A stretch of DNA of 64,000 nucleotides from Symbiodinium natans (Eukaryota > Sar > Dinophyceae > Suessiales > Symbiodiniaceae), in the NCBI GenBank assembly GCA_905221605.1, contig CAJNDS010002635.1:315001-379000 (forward strand), read 5' to 3'. The position numbers and the translations under genes are program-made. The notes beneath the pieces are model-generated. The model was not told the DNA's origin. It searched no databases and saw only the letters and a list, made by a program, of their open reading frames with translations. Shown one piece after another: positions 52,674-63,534 of this stretch (positions are counted from its first letter, which is position 1; each line of letters begins with the position of its first letter).

Positions 52674-55600
52674 GCCCGCCAAGCCACAGAGGCCGTCGAT
52701 CAAGCTGTAGGTCGGTGATGAATAGGGGCCACCATAGTCGTAAGCATTGGGACCTGCGAAGGGTTTAGGGTTTAGGGTTTAGGGTTTTAGGGTTTAGGCT
52801 TTAGGGTTTAGGGTGTTAGGGTGTTAGGGTGTTAGGGTGTTAGGGTGTTAGGGTGTTAGGGTGTTAGGGTTTAGGGTTGCAAGGGCCAGCAACTTGCCCT
52901 ACAGAAGACTCCCGGCATGCGCACTGCGAAAGAGAGAGGCACTTCTCTCTTCAATTTTCAAGCCCCCAAGTTGCTACACAGGGTTTAGGGTTTAGGGTTT
53001 AGGGTTTAGGGTTTAGGGTTTAGGGTTTAGGGTTTAGGGTTTAGGGTTTAGGGTTTAGGGTTTAGGGCTACACCTTCTGGCCTTATAGGAGCAAGCAAGA
53101 GGCTGAACCTCAGACCTCACACTCAATGCTCCCCTCCCCCCCCCCCCCCCTTCCCCGTACGCTTTCACCCCATTTCTCAACCCGCCTACTAAAACAACGC
53201 TTCCAAAAACCCCACAATTCGCAGGGCACCTTCCACCTCCCACGCCGAAATCCCAAATACGAAGCACCCCACCAAACCCCACAACACACGGAACGAAATC
53301 CGGAAGCAGCGCCCGGACCCCAGACTTCACAGGGTTTTGGGTTTTTGGGTTCTTTGGGTTCTTTAAGGTTTTTAGGGCTTTTTAGGGTTTTATGGTTTCT
53401 GGTTGTAGGGTTAGGGGGTGAAAAGCCTGCATCCCCCCACTTAAACCTCCGGCGCCTAGCGCCAGTGGGAAGGTCTGCTCTGGGTCGAGGGAGAAGGCGA
53501 TGCCGCTCAGACCTCTGGATGGCGCGCGCGACATGGTGATTTCCGAAATTAGGGCCCTCTATATATACATATATATATATACATATACATATACATATAT
53601 ACATATATATATATATATTGTTATAAAAGAATCATCGGGCCCCATAAAAACCAGCTTTTGTTCACGTCTTCGTACCGGTGCTGTGCAACTATCAGGGGCA
53701 AACACGACCGCAGCAGCTTGCCTCCAAGGAAAAGCAGAAGAACTAGGTTTGAGGTTTAGGGTGTGGGGTTTAGGGTTTCGGGTTTAGGGTTTGGGGTTTA
53801 GGGTTTGGGGTTTAGGGTTTGGGGTTTAGGGTATGAGGTTTAGGGTTTGGGGTTTAGGGTTTCGGGCCTAGGGTTTGGAGTTTGGCGCTTGGTTTTGTTA
53901 GGCATCCAGTCTGGCCTCTTAGGAGCAGGGAGTGGAGCATCTTCAGGATCAAGCATCCCTTAAAAGTAAACCCTAAAATATTGTCCCTTTTGGAGTCCTT
54001 GTTACATAGCGGCCCCTCATAGTTAGGGTACCCAAAAAAGGGGCCCTAACTTAGAGAACTCACCATACATAACTTCTAAGCCCCTTGACCCCTCTAAACC
54101 CTAAACCCTAAACCCTAAACCCTAAACCCTAAACACTCAACCCTAAACCCTAAACCCTCAACCCTCAACCCTCAACCCTCAACCCTAAACCGTGAACCCT
54201 TAGCCCACAGCAGGTCTGCAGTCGGCTCTATGCTCCGGACTGGCGAAATGGTGGTATGTGCTGCCGCCCACCCACCCGACCCAGCCATCCGTCTGGACAT
54301 CCACGCGCATCACGGCATCCTGAAAGGAGTTGTTGTTTTCCGTTCTTCAGTTTTGTTTATTTTTTTGAGGGGGCGGGGGGGTGGGGGGGGGAGGGGTTTA
54401 GGGTTTAGGGTTTAGGGTTTAGGGTTTGGGGTTTGGGGTTTGGGGTTTGGGGTTTGGGGTTTGGGGTTTGGGGTTTGGGGTTTGGGGTTTGGGGTTTGGG
54501 GTTTGGGGTTTGGGGTTTGGGGTTTGGGGTTTGGGGTTTGGGGTTTGGGTAGGCAGGGCGGGGGGGGGGGGGGGGGGGGAGGGCTTTGCCCAAAATACAA
54601 GGGCACCCCTGAACACCCCAACTTATGCAGTGCAAGGGTCCCCTTTGCGCCCCCGCCCCAAAACCAAGAGCAATCCCTAATCCACTTCTTTTGTGAAAAA
54701 CCCTAAGCCCTAAACCCTAAACCCTAAACCCTACACTCCCTCCCCTCCACCCCCCTTTTGACCACCACCAGTGTCGACTCTTGGGACAACTCCCGGCCTC
54801 ATTGTTCACGTTGAAGACCCTGGGCTTTGACTCATTTTGGGTTTAGGGCTGGTTGGTAGGGTTTAGGGTTTAGGTTTAGGGTTTCGGGTTTAGGGTTTAG
54901 GGTTTGGGGTTTGGGGTTTGGGGTTTAGGGTTACGTCTTAGGGTTTAGGGTTTAGGGTATTTAGGGTTTAAGGCTTCAGGAGTCTCTCCCTTGTGCAAAA
55001 CCTGCTGCCGAGCGTCAGGCGCTTCTGCGGGCGGCATTCTTCAGGGAGATAGCCGAATCGTCCCCAGGAGCCACCCTGAAAAAGCGGCCCTAAACCCTAA
55101 GCCCTAAGCCCTAAACCCTAAACCCTAAACCCTATAAGCCCCATAAACCCCCTGAACCCTGCACACCCTATAAAGCCTATAAAGCCTATAGAGCCTATAG
55201 ACCCTGTAAGTCCTATGACCCCTAAAAATCCTATAAACCCTGTAAAGCCTGTACGGCCTATAAAGCCTATAAAGCCTATAAAGCCTATAAAGCCTCTAAA
55301 GCCTATAAAGCCTAGAAGCCCTAAACCCTAAGCCCTAAACCCTAAACCCCAAAAGCGTTTCATCATATACTTAGTGCACAGACCGAAGGAGGAGAGCCTC
55401 TAGAGAGCACACCGAACCTACAACTCACAGAACCATCGTCTTTAAGCAGGCCAATAGAGAAAGTTTGCAGAAAGGGATGTATAACAGGCTGCGTGGGTGC
55501 CCTAGACCTTACAAACCCCTAAACTCTAAACCCCTAAACCCCTAAACCCTAAACCCTAAACCCTAACCTTAAACCCTTAACCCTAAATCCTAAAACCCTA

Positions 55601-58600
55601 AACCCTAAACCCCCGGATTTCTTTGGGTTTCGAGCCAAGGGTCTGTGACGAGGCCGCTGAGAAGGCAGAGGCCGCCAACGGCTCGGTACGTCGCAGGGGC
55701 ATAGCCTGGGCTGAGGTTTAGGGTTTAGGGTTTAGGGTTTAGGGTTGGGGGGGGGGGGAGCTTCATACTCAGCTGGCTGGGTGCTGGTTTCAGCTAGCCC
55801 TTGGCATGCACCTCTCAGAGCCAGCTTTAGAATCCAATGGCCTCAAAAGCTATCATGGCTTATCCTGCAAGAGCAACCACAGCGCTAACACAACCCTGAA
55901 CCCCAAACCCTAAACTGCTTCTATAAAGCCCATCAACCCTACAAACCTTATCAACCCCACAAACACAAACACGAAAAACACGATAAACCCTACAAACCCT
56001 GAACCCTAGACCCCAAACCCCAAACCCCCAAACCCCAAACCCCAAACCCCAAACCCTAAACCCTAAACCCCAAACCCCAAACCCCAAACCCTAAACCCTA
56101 AACCCTAAACGCTGTTCGGATCCTTGGGCCGCCGCCATCCCCGTAGTTCTGCCAGCCGTTGTCGAGCCTGGGAGCGAACTTCCTAAGCCTTAAGAACCCA
56201 AGGGTTTAGGGTTTAGGGTTTAGGGTTTAGGGTTTAGGGTTTAGGGTTTAGGGGATAGGGGTGTAGGGTTTAGGGATTCAGGGACTTAGGGTGGGGGTTC
56301 GGGTTTAGCCTTGGCCGCCTGGAGAACTCTCCTCGGCAAGCTTTTCTGGAGGGCTTGTGCCGTGAAGGGCCCAGTGAATAGGGTTTAGGGTTTAGGGTTT
56401 AGGGTTTAGGGTTTAGGGTTTAGGGTTATAAATAGAATCATTGAACAATACAATGAGCATTTTCTGTTATGGAGAATATTGCAAAGCACAGAAACAACAA
56501 CTGAATACAGTTCTCTTGGTATGCTCGCAGGTTTGCTAGTTGTGACCCGGAAGAAGCCAAACAATACGTAAGAGACGCATCAAAAAAAGATCAAAAGGGC
56601 AAAGAAGTGCCAGCGGACTCTACTATTCATCATCTGCATAATCTTCAAAACATATTACAACAACATTCTTCGTAAGAAGTATGAATATCATTCCCAAGAG
56701 TATTCGAATTGTCAAAATGAACAATGTCAAAGTATTGATGATGTTCAAGACGTTAATTCATATCTAGCAAGTATCCTGGGGAACTGACGGGGGACTATAA
56801 TATCATTGCGAAGCAATATCAACATGAGTAGTCTTGACCAGGAATGGCGGTTATCCCCTGTAACCCCTTAAAATGGCCCTTTGTGGGGTTCATTATGAGG
56901 ATTCTAAGGCCTATTCGCCCATTCAATATACGAATATACGGGTAGTTCCCTAAACTTATGGTCCCTTTTTAGGTCAGCCATTATAAGGCGGCACCCTCTA
57001 CAAAGGGGGACCCAAAAAGGGACGCTAATTTAGAGAACTACCCACATTTACAAAATGTAGCATCTCTGAAGATAAAAATGACACGTACTGTAATGTGGGC
57101 TTTTCCTAAGGTAAGGGCACCCCTTCTTGGCTGGTATGCAACCCAAGGTTCCCTAATACTCCCCAATCCTCCCTAAGGCTCCCTAGGCTTCCATGAACAA
57201 ACCCTACCACTTCGTATGAGGGTGTCACAAAACTTGAAGAGACGCGGGCCAACCCTAAACCCTAGTCCCTAAACCCGAAGCACCCTGCACTTCGGAACCC
57301 CCCTCCCTTAAGAACCCTGTAACACCAAGTTCGAACACTCAGTTGTTCCAGTACCTAGGGGAACTCAAGGCTAACCTCTGGGATTATCAGGGAATTCTAT
57401 TCCCCCAAAAAAGGTTAAAGGTTACCGGTTTAGGGTTTAGGGTTTAGGGTTTAGGGTTACCTGCTCTACTACTAAGAATATTCAGCAGAGCTGCGGTATC
57501 GGCCAGCCGCCTTGAGGGGCAAAGATGATGCCCGCGAGGCTGAGCCAGGAGGAGCCAGAGCCGCCTGGTGCTTGGAGCCGAAACCCCAAGCCCTAAACCC
57601 TAGCCCTAAACCCGAGCCCTAAACCCTAGCCCTAAACCCTAAACCCTAAACCCCAAACCCTAAACCCTAAGCCCTAAACCCTAAAACTTAGACCCCGCTC
57701 AGCGGTCTCTACAGCGGAGAAACAGTCTCTAAAGTAATCTGGGCTGGGACCGCAAACAAAGACCTTAAGAACCCAACACCAACAATTCTGTTGGTAGGTA
57801 AGGGTATCAAACCCTTTTTAGGATTCTTCTACCAAACAGAAACCAACAAAAACCCTAAACCCTCAACCCTAAACCCTAAATCCTAAACCCTAAACCCCTA
57901 ACCCCTAAACCCTAAACCCCAGAATTCGATCTCGTCTTCAGATCCCACACAGCAGCCCAGCAGTGTAGAGCCTCTCCACCAAATCAGGCCGCCCTCGTGA
58001 TCCACGTCCACCCGAGCGACGGATCCTCCGCGATTCCTGGGAGCCGCGTCTGGGACTTCATACCGGGGGAGTTTTTTCTTTTCTATTTTTTTTTGGGGGG
58101 GTGGGGGGGGGGGGTTCTTATAGTATAGGTATCAAGGGAGCATAAGGGCATAAGAATAGGGTTTTGGGGGGCCTTAATGATTGGAATAGGTTTTTTTTAT
58201 TTTTTGGGGGGGGGGGGGGGGGGGGGTTCTTATAGTACAATTATGAAGGGACCATAAGGGAATACCATTTGTACTGAGTCCGACCCCAAAATTACACCTT
58301 GAATTCAATGGCTGATGGTAGAAGTCCTCGATGGTCGGGGAGAAGTGTTTTGTATGCCCAGAGAGAGACAGAGACAGAGACAGAGACAGAGACAGAGACA
58401 GAGACAGAGACAGAGACAGAGACAGAGACAGAGAGAGAGAGAGAGACGGAAAGAGGCAGATTTCGTTTAAGAATAACTCAACATGCCTTCGCCACACCCC
58501 TAAACCATCATGGTTCCTTTGAGGGAGAATTTCTGCCATACCCCCTGTTCGGGGGTATGCCCTTACAAGGGGCATCTTGAATATTTCAAGGGGAAGGCCC

Positions 58601-58949
58601 ATCCAAGTCTAAGCGAAGATCAAGTGACTCTGCCTTGGCGGCTATACCATCTCCCCGCAGCTTCCTAGAACACCTTTAAAGAATCCCTGGTGGGTTGTAA
58701 ACAGAAACAAGCAAGAAGCCCCAAAAGCCCCCAAAGCCTCTATAAACCAAACTCAAGAACCCAAAACCAAGCCCCAGAAACCCCAACGCCCATAAACACC
58801 TTTAAAAATCTATGGAAATCTTGCAGTTCCAACTTAACTCTCTCTCTCTCTCTATCTCTTTCTCTGTCGCTCTCTGAATTTGCCGAGCACAGGGGCACGT
58901 TGAAGATGAGCCGGCCGCCGCTGGGGCGGCACTCCTCTGGCAAGGTCGC
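52674..58949 (-). CDS. multi-module beta-repeat protein gene (copy 1)
   Basis: Exons, high to low: 58897-58949 (TLPEECRPSGGRLIF), 57972-58036 (SVARVDVDHEGGLIWW), 57495-57564 (WLSLAGIIFAP), 56133-56167 (GWQNYGDG), 55644-55705 (YAPATYRAVGGLCLL), 55014-55075 (YLPEECRPQKRL), 54798-54819 (VFNVNNE, 22 nt), 54262-54319 (MRVDVQTDGWVGW), 53456-53512 (LSGIAFSLDPEQ), 52674-52753 (YDYGGPYSSPTYSLIDG). All nine junctions keep phase; donors are eight GC and one GA. This is nearly two copies of the module also found at 41-49 kb. Introns hold TTTAGGG, TTTGGGG and CCCTATAAA-type arrays, G tracts and family-4 elements. Neither end of the gene was located. Predicted role: extracellular or adhesive beta-domain protein, inferred only. 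Confidence 0.7.
52760..52880 (+). repeat. TTTAGGG with GTGTTAGG block
   Basis: Seven consecutive GTGTTAGG units inside TTTAGGG units. Confidence 0.9.
52980..53070 (+). repeat. TTTAGGG array
   Basis: Twelve perfect units, in the intron between exons 52674-52753 and 53456-53512. Confidence 0.95.
53968..54066. mobile_element. MITE-like element, family 4
   Basis: ATTGTCCCTTTTGGAGTCC ... AAAAAAGGGGCCCTAACTTAG and AGAACTCACC, the same layout as 56945-57047. Confidence 0.6.
54396..54550 (+). repeat. pure TTTGGGG array after TTTAGGG
   Basis: Four TTTAGGG units then about 18 perfect TTTGGGG units, then a G tract. The switch is abrupt. Confidence 0.95.
55085..55350 (-). repeat. CCCTAAA and CCTATAAAG arrays
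   Basis: CCCTAAA units grade to AGCCTATAAAGCCTATAA units, another homogenised variant. Confidence 0.85.
56430..56800. other. AT-rich unique sequence
   Basis: No open frame, array or inverted repeat identified; AT content is clearly higher than its surroundings. It is within the intron between exons 56133-56167 and 57495-57564. Confidence 0.5.
56945..57047. mobile_element. MITE-like element, family 4
   Basis: Inverted ends GTAGTTCCCTAAACTTATGG and TAATTTAGAGAACTACCC; interior TCCCTTTTTAGG / CCCAAAAAGGGAC. Confidence 0.7.
57340..57480. mobile_element. MITE-like family 2 with TTTAGGG insertion
   Basis: The right end AAAGGTTACC is followed by a TTTAGGG array and then GGTTACCTGCTC, duplicating GGTTACC (57420-57426, 57455-57461). 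The copies at 46277 and 49298 have the site once and uninterrupted. Confidence 0.75.
58361..58447 (+). repeat. (GAGACA)n microsatellite
   Basis: About 13 GAGACA units; Thr-Glu frames over it are artefacts. Long G tracts occur at 58095-58113 and 58206-58226. Confidence 0.95.
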
Positions 58950-59079
58950 CTCAGCTGGCGAGCCTAAGGGTTTCGGGCTTACAGCACTTAAGAGCGTTTA
59001 CATGAGTTTTAATGGGGCTGGAGAGGCTTTGATTGGTCTTCATCAGGTTTACTTGTAATAGCTTTAGCAGGGTGAACGG

Positions 59080-59250
59080 GTTTGAAAGGCTTTATAGGGC
59101 TGGGTAGAGCAAAAGAGGGCTGAACAATAGGCCTTAATAGAGCTTAATAGGGCCGAATAGAGCTGATTAGGCCTCAACAGAGCTTAATGGGGCAGAGTAG
59201 AGCTTAATAGGGCTTAATAGAGCTTAATGGGGCTTAATAGGGGTTGCTAG
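59080..59250 (+). repeat. GCTTAATAGGGC degenerate repeats
   Basis: Irregular units of 11-12 bp (AGAGCTTAATAG / GGGGCTTAATAG) without coding potential. Confidence 0.7.
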
Positions 59251-59428
59251 GGGTTAGGGCTTAAGGTCATGGAATCGGGGTCTCACGCGCCTTCTTGGTA
59301 GCTGTTTTAGGGTTTAGGGTGTTGAGGGTTTAGGGTTTAGGGCTTTTAGTGTTTAGGGTTTAGGGCTTGGAGCTTTTAGGGTTCAGGGTGTTGCGCTCCC
59401 CTCGGGTAACAGCAATGGGCGCTGTAAA

Positions 59429-59670
59429 CTTGGGGACTACATGAAGCCCTAAAAAGGTCGTATGGTCCATACGCCTTGATAGGGATTGGATAGTATGAGA
59501 AGTACCCACCCTATGCACCCGTACAAGCCCTTAGTATGGGTTATAGTAGTCTAGGGTATATGACCCCCAAGCCCTAAACCCTAAACCCTCAATTCCCTAA
59601 ACCCTAAAACCCTCAACCCTAAACCCTAAACCCCCAAATTTTAGGGTTCATGTGGTCCCGATGTAAGCAG
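59429..59670. mobile_element. introner family 1 with CCCTAAA insertion
   Basis: CTTGGGGACTACATGAAGCC ... TTTTAGGGTTCATGTGGTCCC. A CCCTAAA array interrupts it between two copies of CCCCCAA. Confidence 0.7.
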
Positions 59671-59838
59671 ACGCTGCCGAGCCACAATCTGGCCACGGTC
59701 GGGGCCGCTCACCTCAGCAGGCTTTGGGGGGACTTCTGGGCTTTCGGCTAGACCCCCAACAAAGACGCACCCTAAACCCCGAAAACCCTAAACCCTAAAC
59801 CCTAAACCCTAAACCCTAAACCCTGAACCTTACAAAAA

Positions 59839-60010
59839 ATGAACAAGGCTTTGCAAGAGGCCAAGAGATTGGCATTCGGAAGGTGGGGATCACATGGGTT
59901 TGGCTGGCTACCAAGCACTGCACAAGAACACGCGGCGAACACACCGGCCCTGGATGCGGGTTCCGGTCCAGGGTTTGTGGGGTTCGTAATAGGGTGCAAG
60001 TTTTTTGCTC
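59839..60010 (+). CDS. possible plus-strand exon
   Basis: ATG-initiated plus frame reading NKALQEAKRLAFGRWGSHG and GFVGFVIGCKFF. A minus frame is open too. No family recognised; opposite to neighbouring genes. Confidence 0.25.
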
Positions 60011-60107
60011 CGATTTGGGCCCTAAACCCTAAACCCTAAACCCAAAACCCAAAACCCTAAACCCTAAACCCTGAACCCTATACCCTAAAACACGCGCCCG
60101 TCATTTT

Positions 60108-62695
60108 TCACTCGAGGATGGCGTCGAGCCTCTCCCCACTCTCCAGGGTGGGCTTCGAGCTGGGTGCCACCTTGGGTTTAGGGTTTAGGGTTTAGGGTTT
60201 CGGGTTTAGGGTTTAGGGTTTAGGGTTTAGGGTTTAGGGTTTAGGGTGTGGGGAGTCTGGAACCCTCAAAGGGTATCTTATGGTGGTCCATGTACCTTAG
60301 TTACTAGGGGGCTTATACCAGTGCGGGGTATTCAAAGGGTATTTATGGTCCATAAGTATACCTTAATAGCAGTTATAGTAGGCTGGTGGTCCATGTAGGG
60401 TAGGTTTGTGGGTCGCGTACTTGAATGGGGGTGATACTAATATAGGGTTTATGGTCCATATACCTTAACAGCGGTTACGACTACCCCAAAGCCTAAACCC
60501 AAGTTTAGGGTTCAATAGAGAAGTCCCCAACCCAATTGAAACCTAAACCCCAAACCCTAAACCGGAAACCCTAAACCCTAAACCCTAAACCCTACCCCGA
60601 ACCCCAAACCCCAAACCCTAAAGCCTAAAGCCTAAAGCCTAAACCCTAAAAACCCTAAACCCCAAACCCTAAACCGGAAACCTTAAACCCTAAACCCTAA
60701 ACCCTACCCCGAACCCCAAACCCCAAACCCCAAACCCTAAACCCCAAACCCTAAACCCTAAACCCTAAACCCTAAACCCCAAACCCTAAACCCCAAACCC
60801 TAAACCCTAAACCCTAAACCCTAAACCCAAGGCACGGTGTGGAGACGGAAGGGCGGCCCTCCGAGGTCCACGGCGATGTCGACCACCAGCGGGGCGGCCA
60901 TGCCATCCTGGATGTGGTCGATGCCAACCTTGGGGGGAGAGCAAATCCAGGGTTTAGGGTTTAGGGCTAGGGTTTAGGGTTTAGGGTTTAGGGTTTAGGG
61001 TTTAGGGTTTAGGGTTTCGGGTTTAGGTTTTTTTGGTTTAGGGTTTAGGGTTTAGGTTTAGGGTTTAGGGTTTAAGGTTTAGGGTTCGGTTTAGGGTTTA
61101 GGGTTTAGGGTTTAGGGTTTAGGGTTTAGGGTTTAGGGTTTAGGGTTTAGGGTTTATTTAGGGTTTAGGGTTTAGGGTTTAGGGTTTAGGGTTGAGGGAT
61201 CAAACATGCCTTGAATTCTACTCGACAATCCCTCTGAGGTGCGAGTCGCAAGGGGTACGACCTGAAAACCTTAAAGAGGTTGGAAGCAAAAATGCCTTGA
61301 GTACTACTCTGGAGTCCCTGTGGAGTGTGTGTGTTGAGGCGTAGAGGACCATAAATACCCCTTTAGGGTTTACAGCTTCATGGGTTATACCTCCTACTTC
61401 AGCGGAGCTACTACTAAACTGTAGGTAAATAGATCCCCAGGTAGGGGCTATACAGGATTCATTTCCATAGTCTCCAAGGAACGAACTCGATGAGTGTGCG
61501 GACCACGCGCCGCAGGAGCACCAGCTTGGCGACATCGGGGAAGTTCCTTGGGGGACGAAGTATGAACCCTAAAAGGGTTTTAATCTATTTAATAGGAATT
61601 ATATGAACCCTGAAAGGGCTTCATAGTACCTTGATAGGAATATATAGTAGTCAGGGGAAATGACCCCCAATTTTTTAGGGCTTATTTCTCAAGGTTCTCG
61701 CGGCTCAGTGGACGTTCCGCCGGGAAGGCTGTGTCGAAGTTCTTTGCAATCCACGCGAGGTCCTCCGGAGTCGGCTGCAACAGGGCAATCTTCGTCTTCT
61801 TGTCCGTCAAGATGTGCACATGGCCCTGGATACCACGGCTGAAGCGTTCAAACTGGGTGCGGGTCAGCGCTGGTCCTCCTTGGGGACGAGAGGAACCCTA
61901 AGATTGGGGTCATATACCCCATACTACTATAATTCCTATTAAGGTATGTCAGCCATAAACCCATTTAGGGTTCATCTAGTTCCCAAGGCTCTGCACAGGA
62001 CGTCGAAGAGCCCCTGAAGCTGTGCGTCCAGGTCTTCACGCGAGAAGAGCTGCCGGATGTGCTGACGGATGGGCGAGCCCTTGGGGAACTTGAACGCGTC
62101 CAGGAAATCTTCCCACGACTCTGCGAGACGCGTGTGCGTGTAGACGACCCCTAGAGAGCCGCCGAAGAGGGGATCAGCGATGCCCGACTTGGATAACTTA
62201 GCTACGGTTGCTAGCAGCTGGCGGCTTAGCAGGCGCGAGACCCCCAGGAGAGCAGCTACCAGGAAGGTGCATGCCAGGCCACCAACCTTGGGGGCTAAGT
62301 GAGCCCTAAAAGGGTTTATGGTTCATATACCTTAACAGGAATCATAAGAGTATAGGGTAGATGATAAGAGTATGGGGTAGATGATCCCAATTTTAGGGTT
62401 CATTTGGTCCCCAAGGAACTGGGCCGAGAGCCCTGGCTCTACGCAGGAGCTGCCACAAGCGATGCCAGAAAGGAGCCCCTTTCCTCAAGGCGGGTGCGAG
62501 CGCGCTTCCTTCCATTGGCTCCCTCAAGGGCGCGGGCCCTGTCGGGACGATACTACAGGCTCTACCTTGGGACTAAAGAAATTATACTCTTTCGTCAGTG
62601 TATATGACCCCAATGGTTCGTTTCGTCTCCAAGGTGCTTCGAAGCATCATGCGAGAGATCCGGTAACGTCTGAAGTGACGCCGAAGTGCAGATGA
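60108..62695 (-). CDS. seven-exon gene of unknown function with one membrane-like segment
   Basis: Exons, high to low: about 62638-62695 (RRYRISRMMLR), 62420-62565 (APFWHRLWQLLRRA), 61992-62286 (CTFLVAALLGVSRLL ... ESWEDFLDAFKF), 61698-61878 (QGHVHILTDKKTKIALL), 61483-61546 (NFPDVAKLVLLRRVV), 60836-60928 (PLVVDIAVDLGG), 60108-60170 (TLESGERLDAILE), stop TGA at 60108-60110. Exon lengths and split codons agree at all six junctions, and every exon is open. Donors: GC, GT, GA, GA, GT, GT. All introns are family-1 introners or built from introner ends plus telomere repeats. The product has about 280 residues from the first recognised exon; the start was not found. Hydrophobic residues near the start of the 61992-62286 exon may span a membrane. 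No family recognised. Confidence 0.75.
60171..60835 (-). mobile_element. composite introner intron with TTTAGGG arrays
   Basis: Intron starts GTG then CCTTGGG and TTTAGGG-type units, and ends CTAAACCCAAG before GTG. The 3-bp duplication and the CCTTGGG/CCCAAG ends match the introner, while the body is mostly telomere-type arrays plus a diverged introner core. Confidence 0.75.
60929..61482 (-). mobile_element. composite introner intron with long TTTAGGG array
   Basis: Donor side GTT then CCTTGGAGAC, acceptor side CCCCCCAAG then GTT. The interior holds more than 30 TTTAGGG-type units (60950-61198) and a diverged introner core. Confidence 0.8.
61547..61697 (-). mobile_element. introner family 1 acting as intron
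   Basis: Lies exactly between exons 61698-61878 and 61483-61546. The donor is the GA of the duplicated GAA, the acceptor the element's terminal AAG. The splice restores GAG AAC TTC in frame. Confidence 0.85.
61879..61991 (-). mobile_element. introner family 1 acting as intron
   Basis: Lies exactly between exons 61992-62286 and 61698-61878; GAG precedes CCTTGGG and follows CCCCAAG. Splicing at GA and AAG keeps frame. Confidence 0.85.
62287..62419 (-). mobile_element. introner family 1 acting as intron
   Basis: GTT precedes CCTTGGGGACC and follows CCCCCAAG. It also contains a 20-bp internal duplication (AGAGTATAGGGTAGATGAT, AGAGTATGGGGTAGATGAT). Confidence 0.85.
62566..62637 (-). mobile_element. 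introner family 1, short copy acting as intron
   Basis: A 72-bp intron with GCA before CCTTGGAGAC and GTA after AGTCCCAAG; the centre is partly deleted. Phase is kept (1 nt then 2 nt). Confidence 0.7.
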
Positions 62696-62699
62696 GCAC

Positions 62700-63530
62700 T
62701 ACATAGCTCGCTAGTTTAGGGTTTAGGTGTAGTTTAGGGTGTAGGGCTGTTTGCCAATCTCGCTTCTGAATGTCGGGGGGGGGGGGGGGCACTTTCACTT
62801 GAGACGTCATCAATCGAAGCAAAGAGTTGCCGGTTAAAGCTGCTTCAGCTCACCTAACAAACCCGAAACCATAAACCCCTGAACCTGAAACCGAAAACCC
62901 GAAACACTAGAAACCCTAAACCCCAGAAACCCTGAACCCCTAAACCCTAAACCCATAAGCCATCTGACCCTCCGTTTTCAGTTTAAAAGGCGGTCGGTTC
63001 AAAATAGCACCGCGGGACCCGAGAACTCAAGAACCAAGACCGCCAGAAAGAAGTTGGTGCCAATCTTCCCCCTGCTTCTTATTAGTAGGGAATCAGGGAA
63101 TGCGGGCGCTATATGTACCCTTTGAAGGATTATGTAAGGTACCCCATTCCCTCATTCCCCACTAAGAACCAGCCAATCTTGCTTCCACGGCCTAGGTCCG
63201 AAATACATGCCGAAACCAGGAATGAAGATTCCGCAGAAGTTTTGGCGGCCAAGCTTGGATCCACCCTCTGGGAACCCAGACTTGCCCAAAGTTTTTTCCT
63301 GGGAATAGTGGTTCGTCGTTCTTGGATTTCGCGTGAGCCGCCGAAAAATTCCACGGGCTTAGATGGGCAGAAGGGGGGCGGGGGGGTAGGGGGGGAGCAT
63401 GGCGTTGAGGATTGACTCAGGAGCCCAACCAAAAACTTTTCGCGGGCCTTTCACCCCTAAACCCTAAACCCCGTCCACTGCTGGGACCTACATAAAGGAC
63501 TCTGTCTCTCGGGCTCTGAGGCGGGTGCCA
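62700..63530. other. unresolved spacer
   Basis: Contains TTTAGGG and AAACCC-type units (62712-62745, 62860-62955), G tracts (62775-62790, 63373-63395) and unique sequence with open frames on both strands at 63130-63430. No exon could be tied to either neighbour. Confidence 0.4.
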
Positions 63531-63534
63531 AGGC

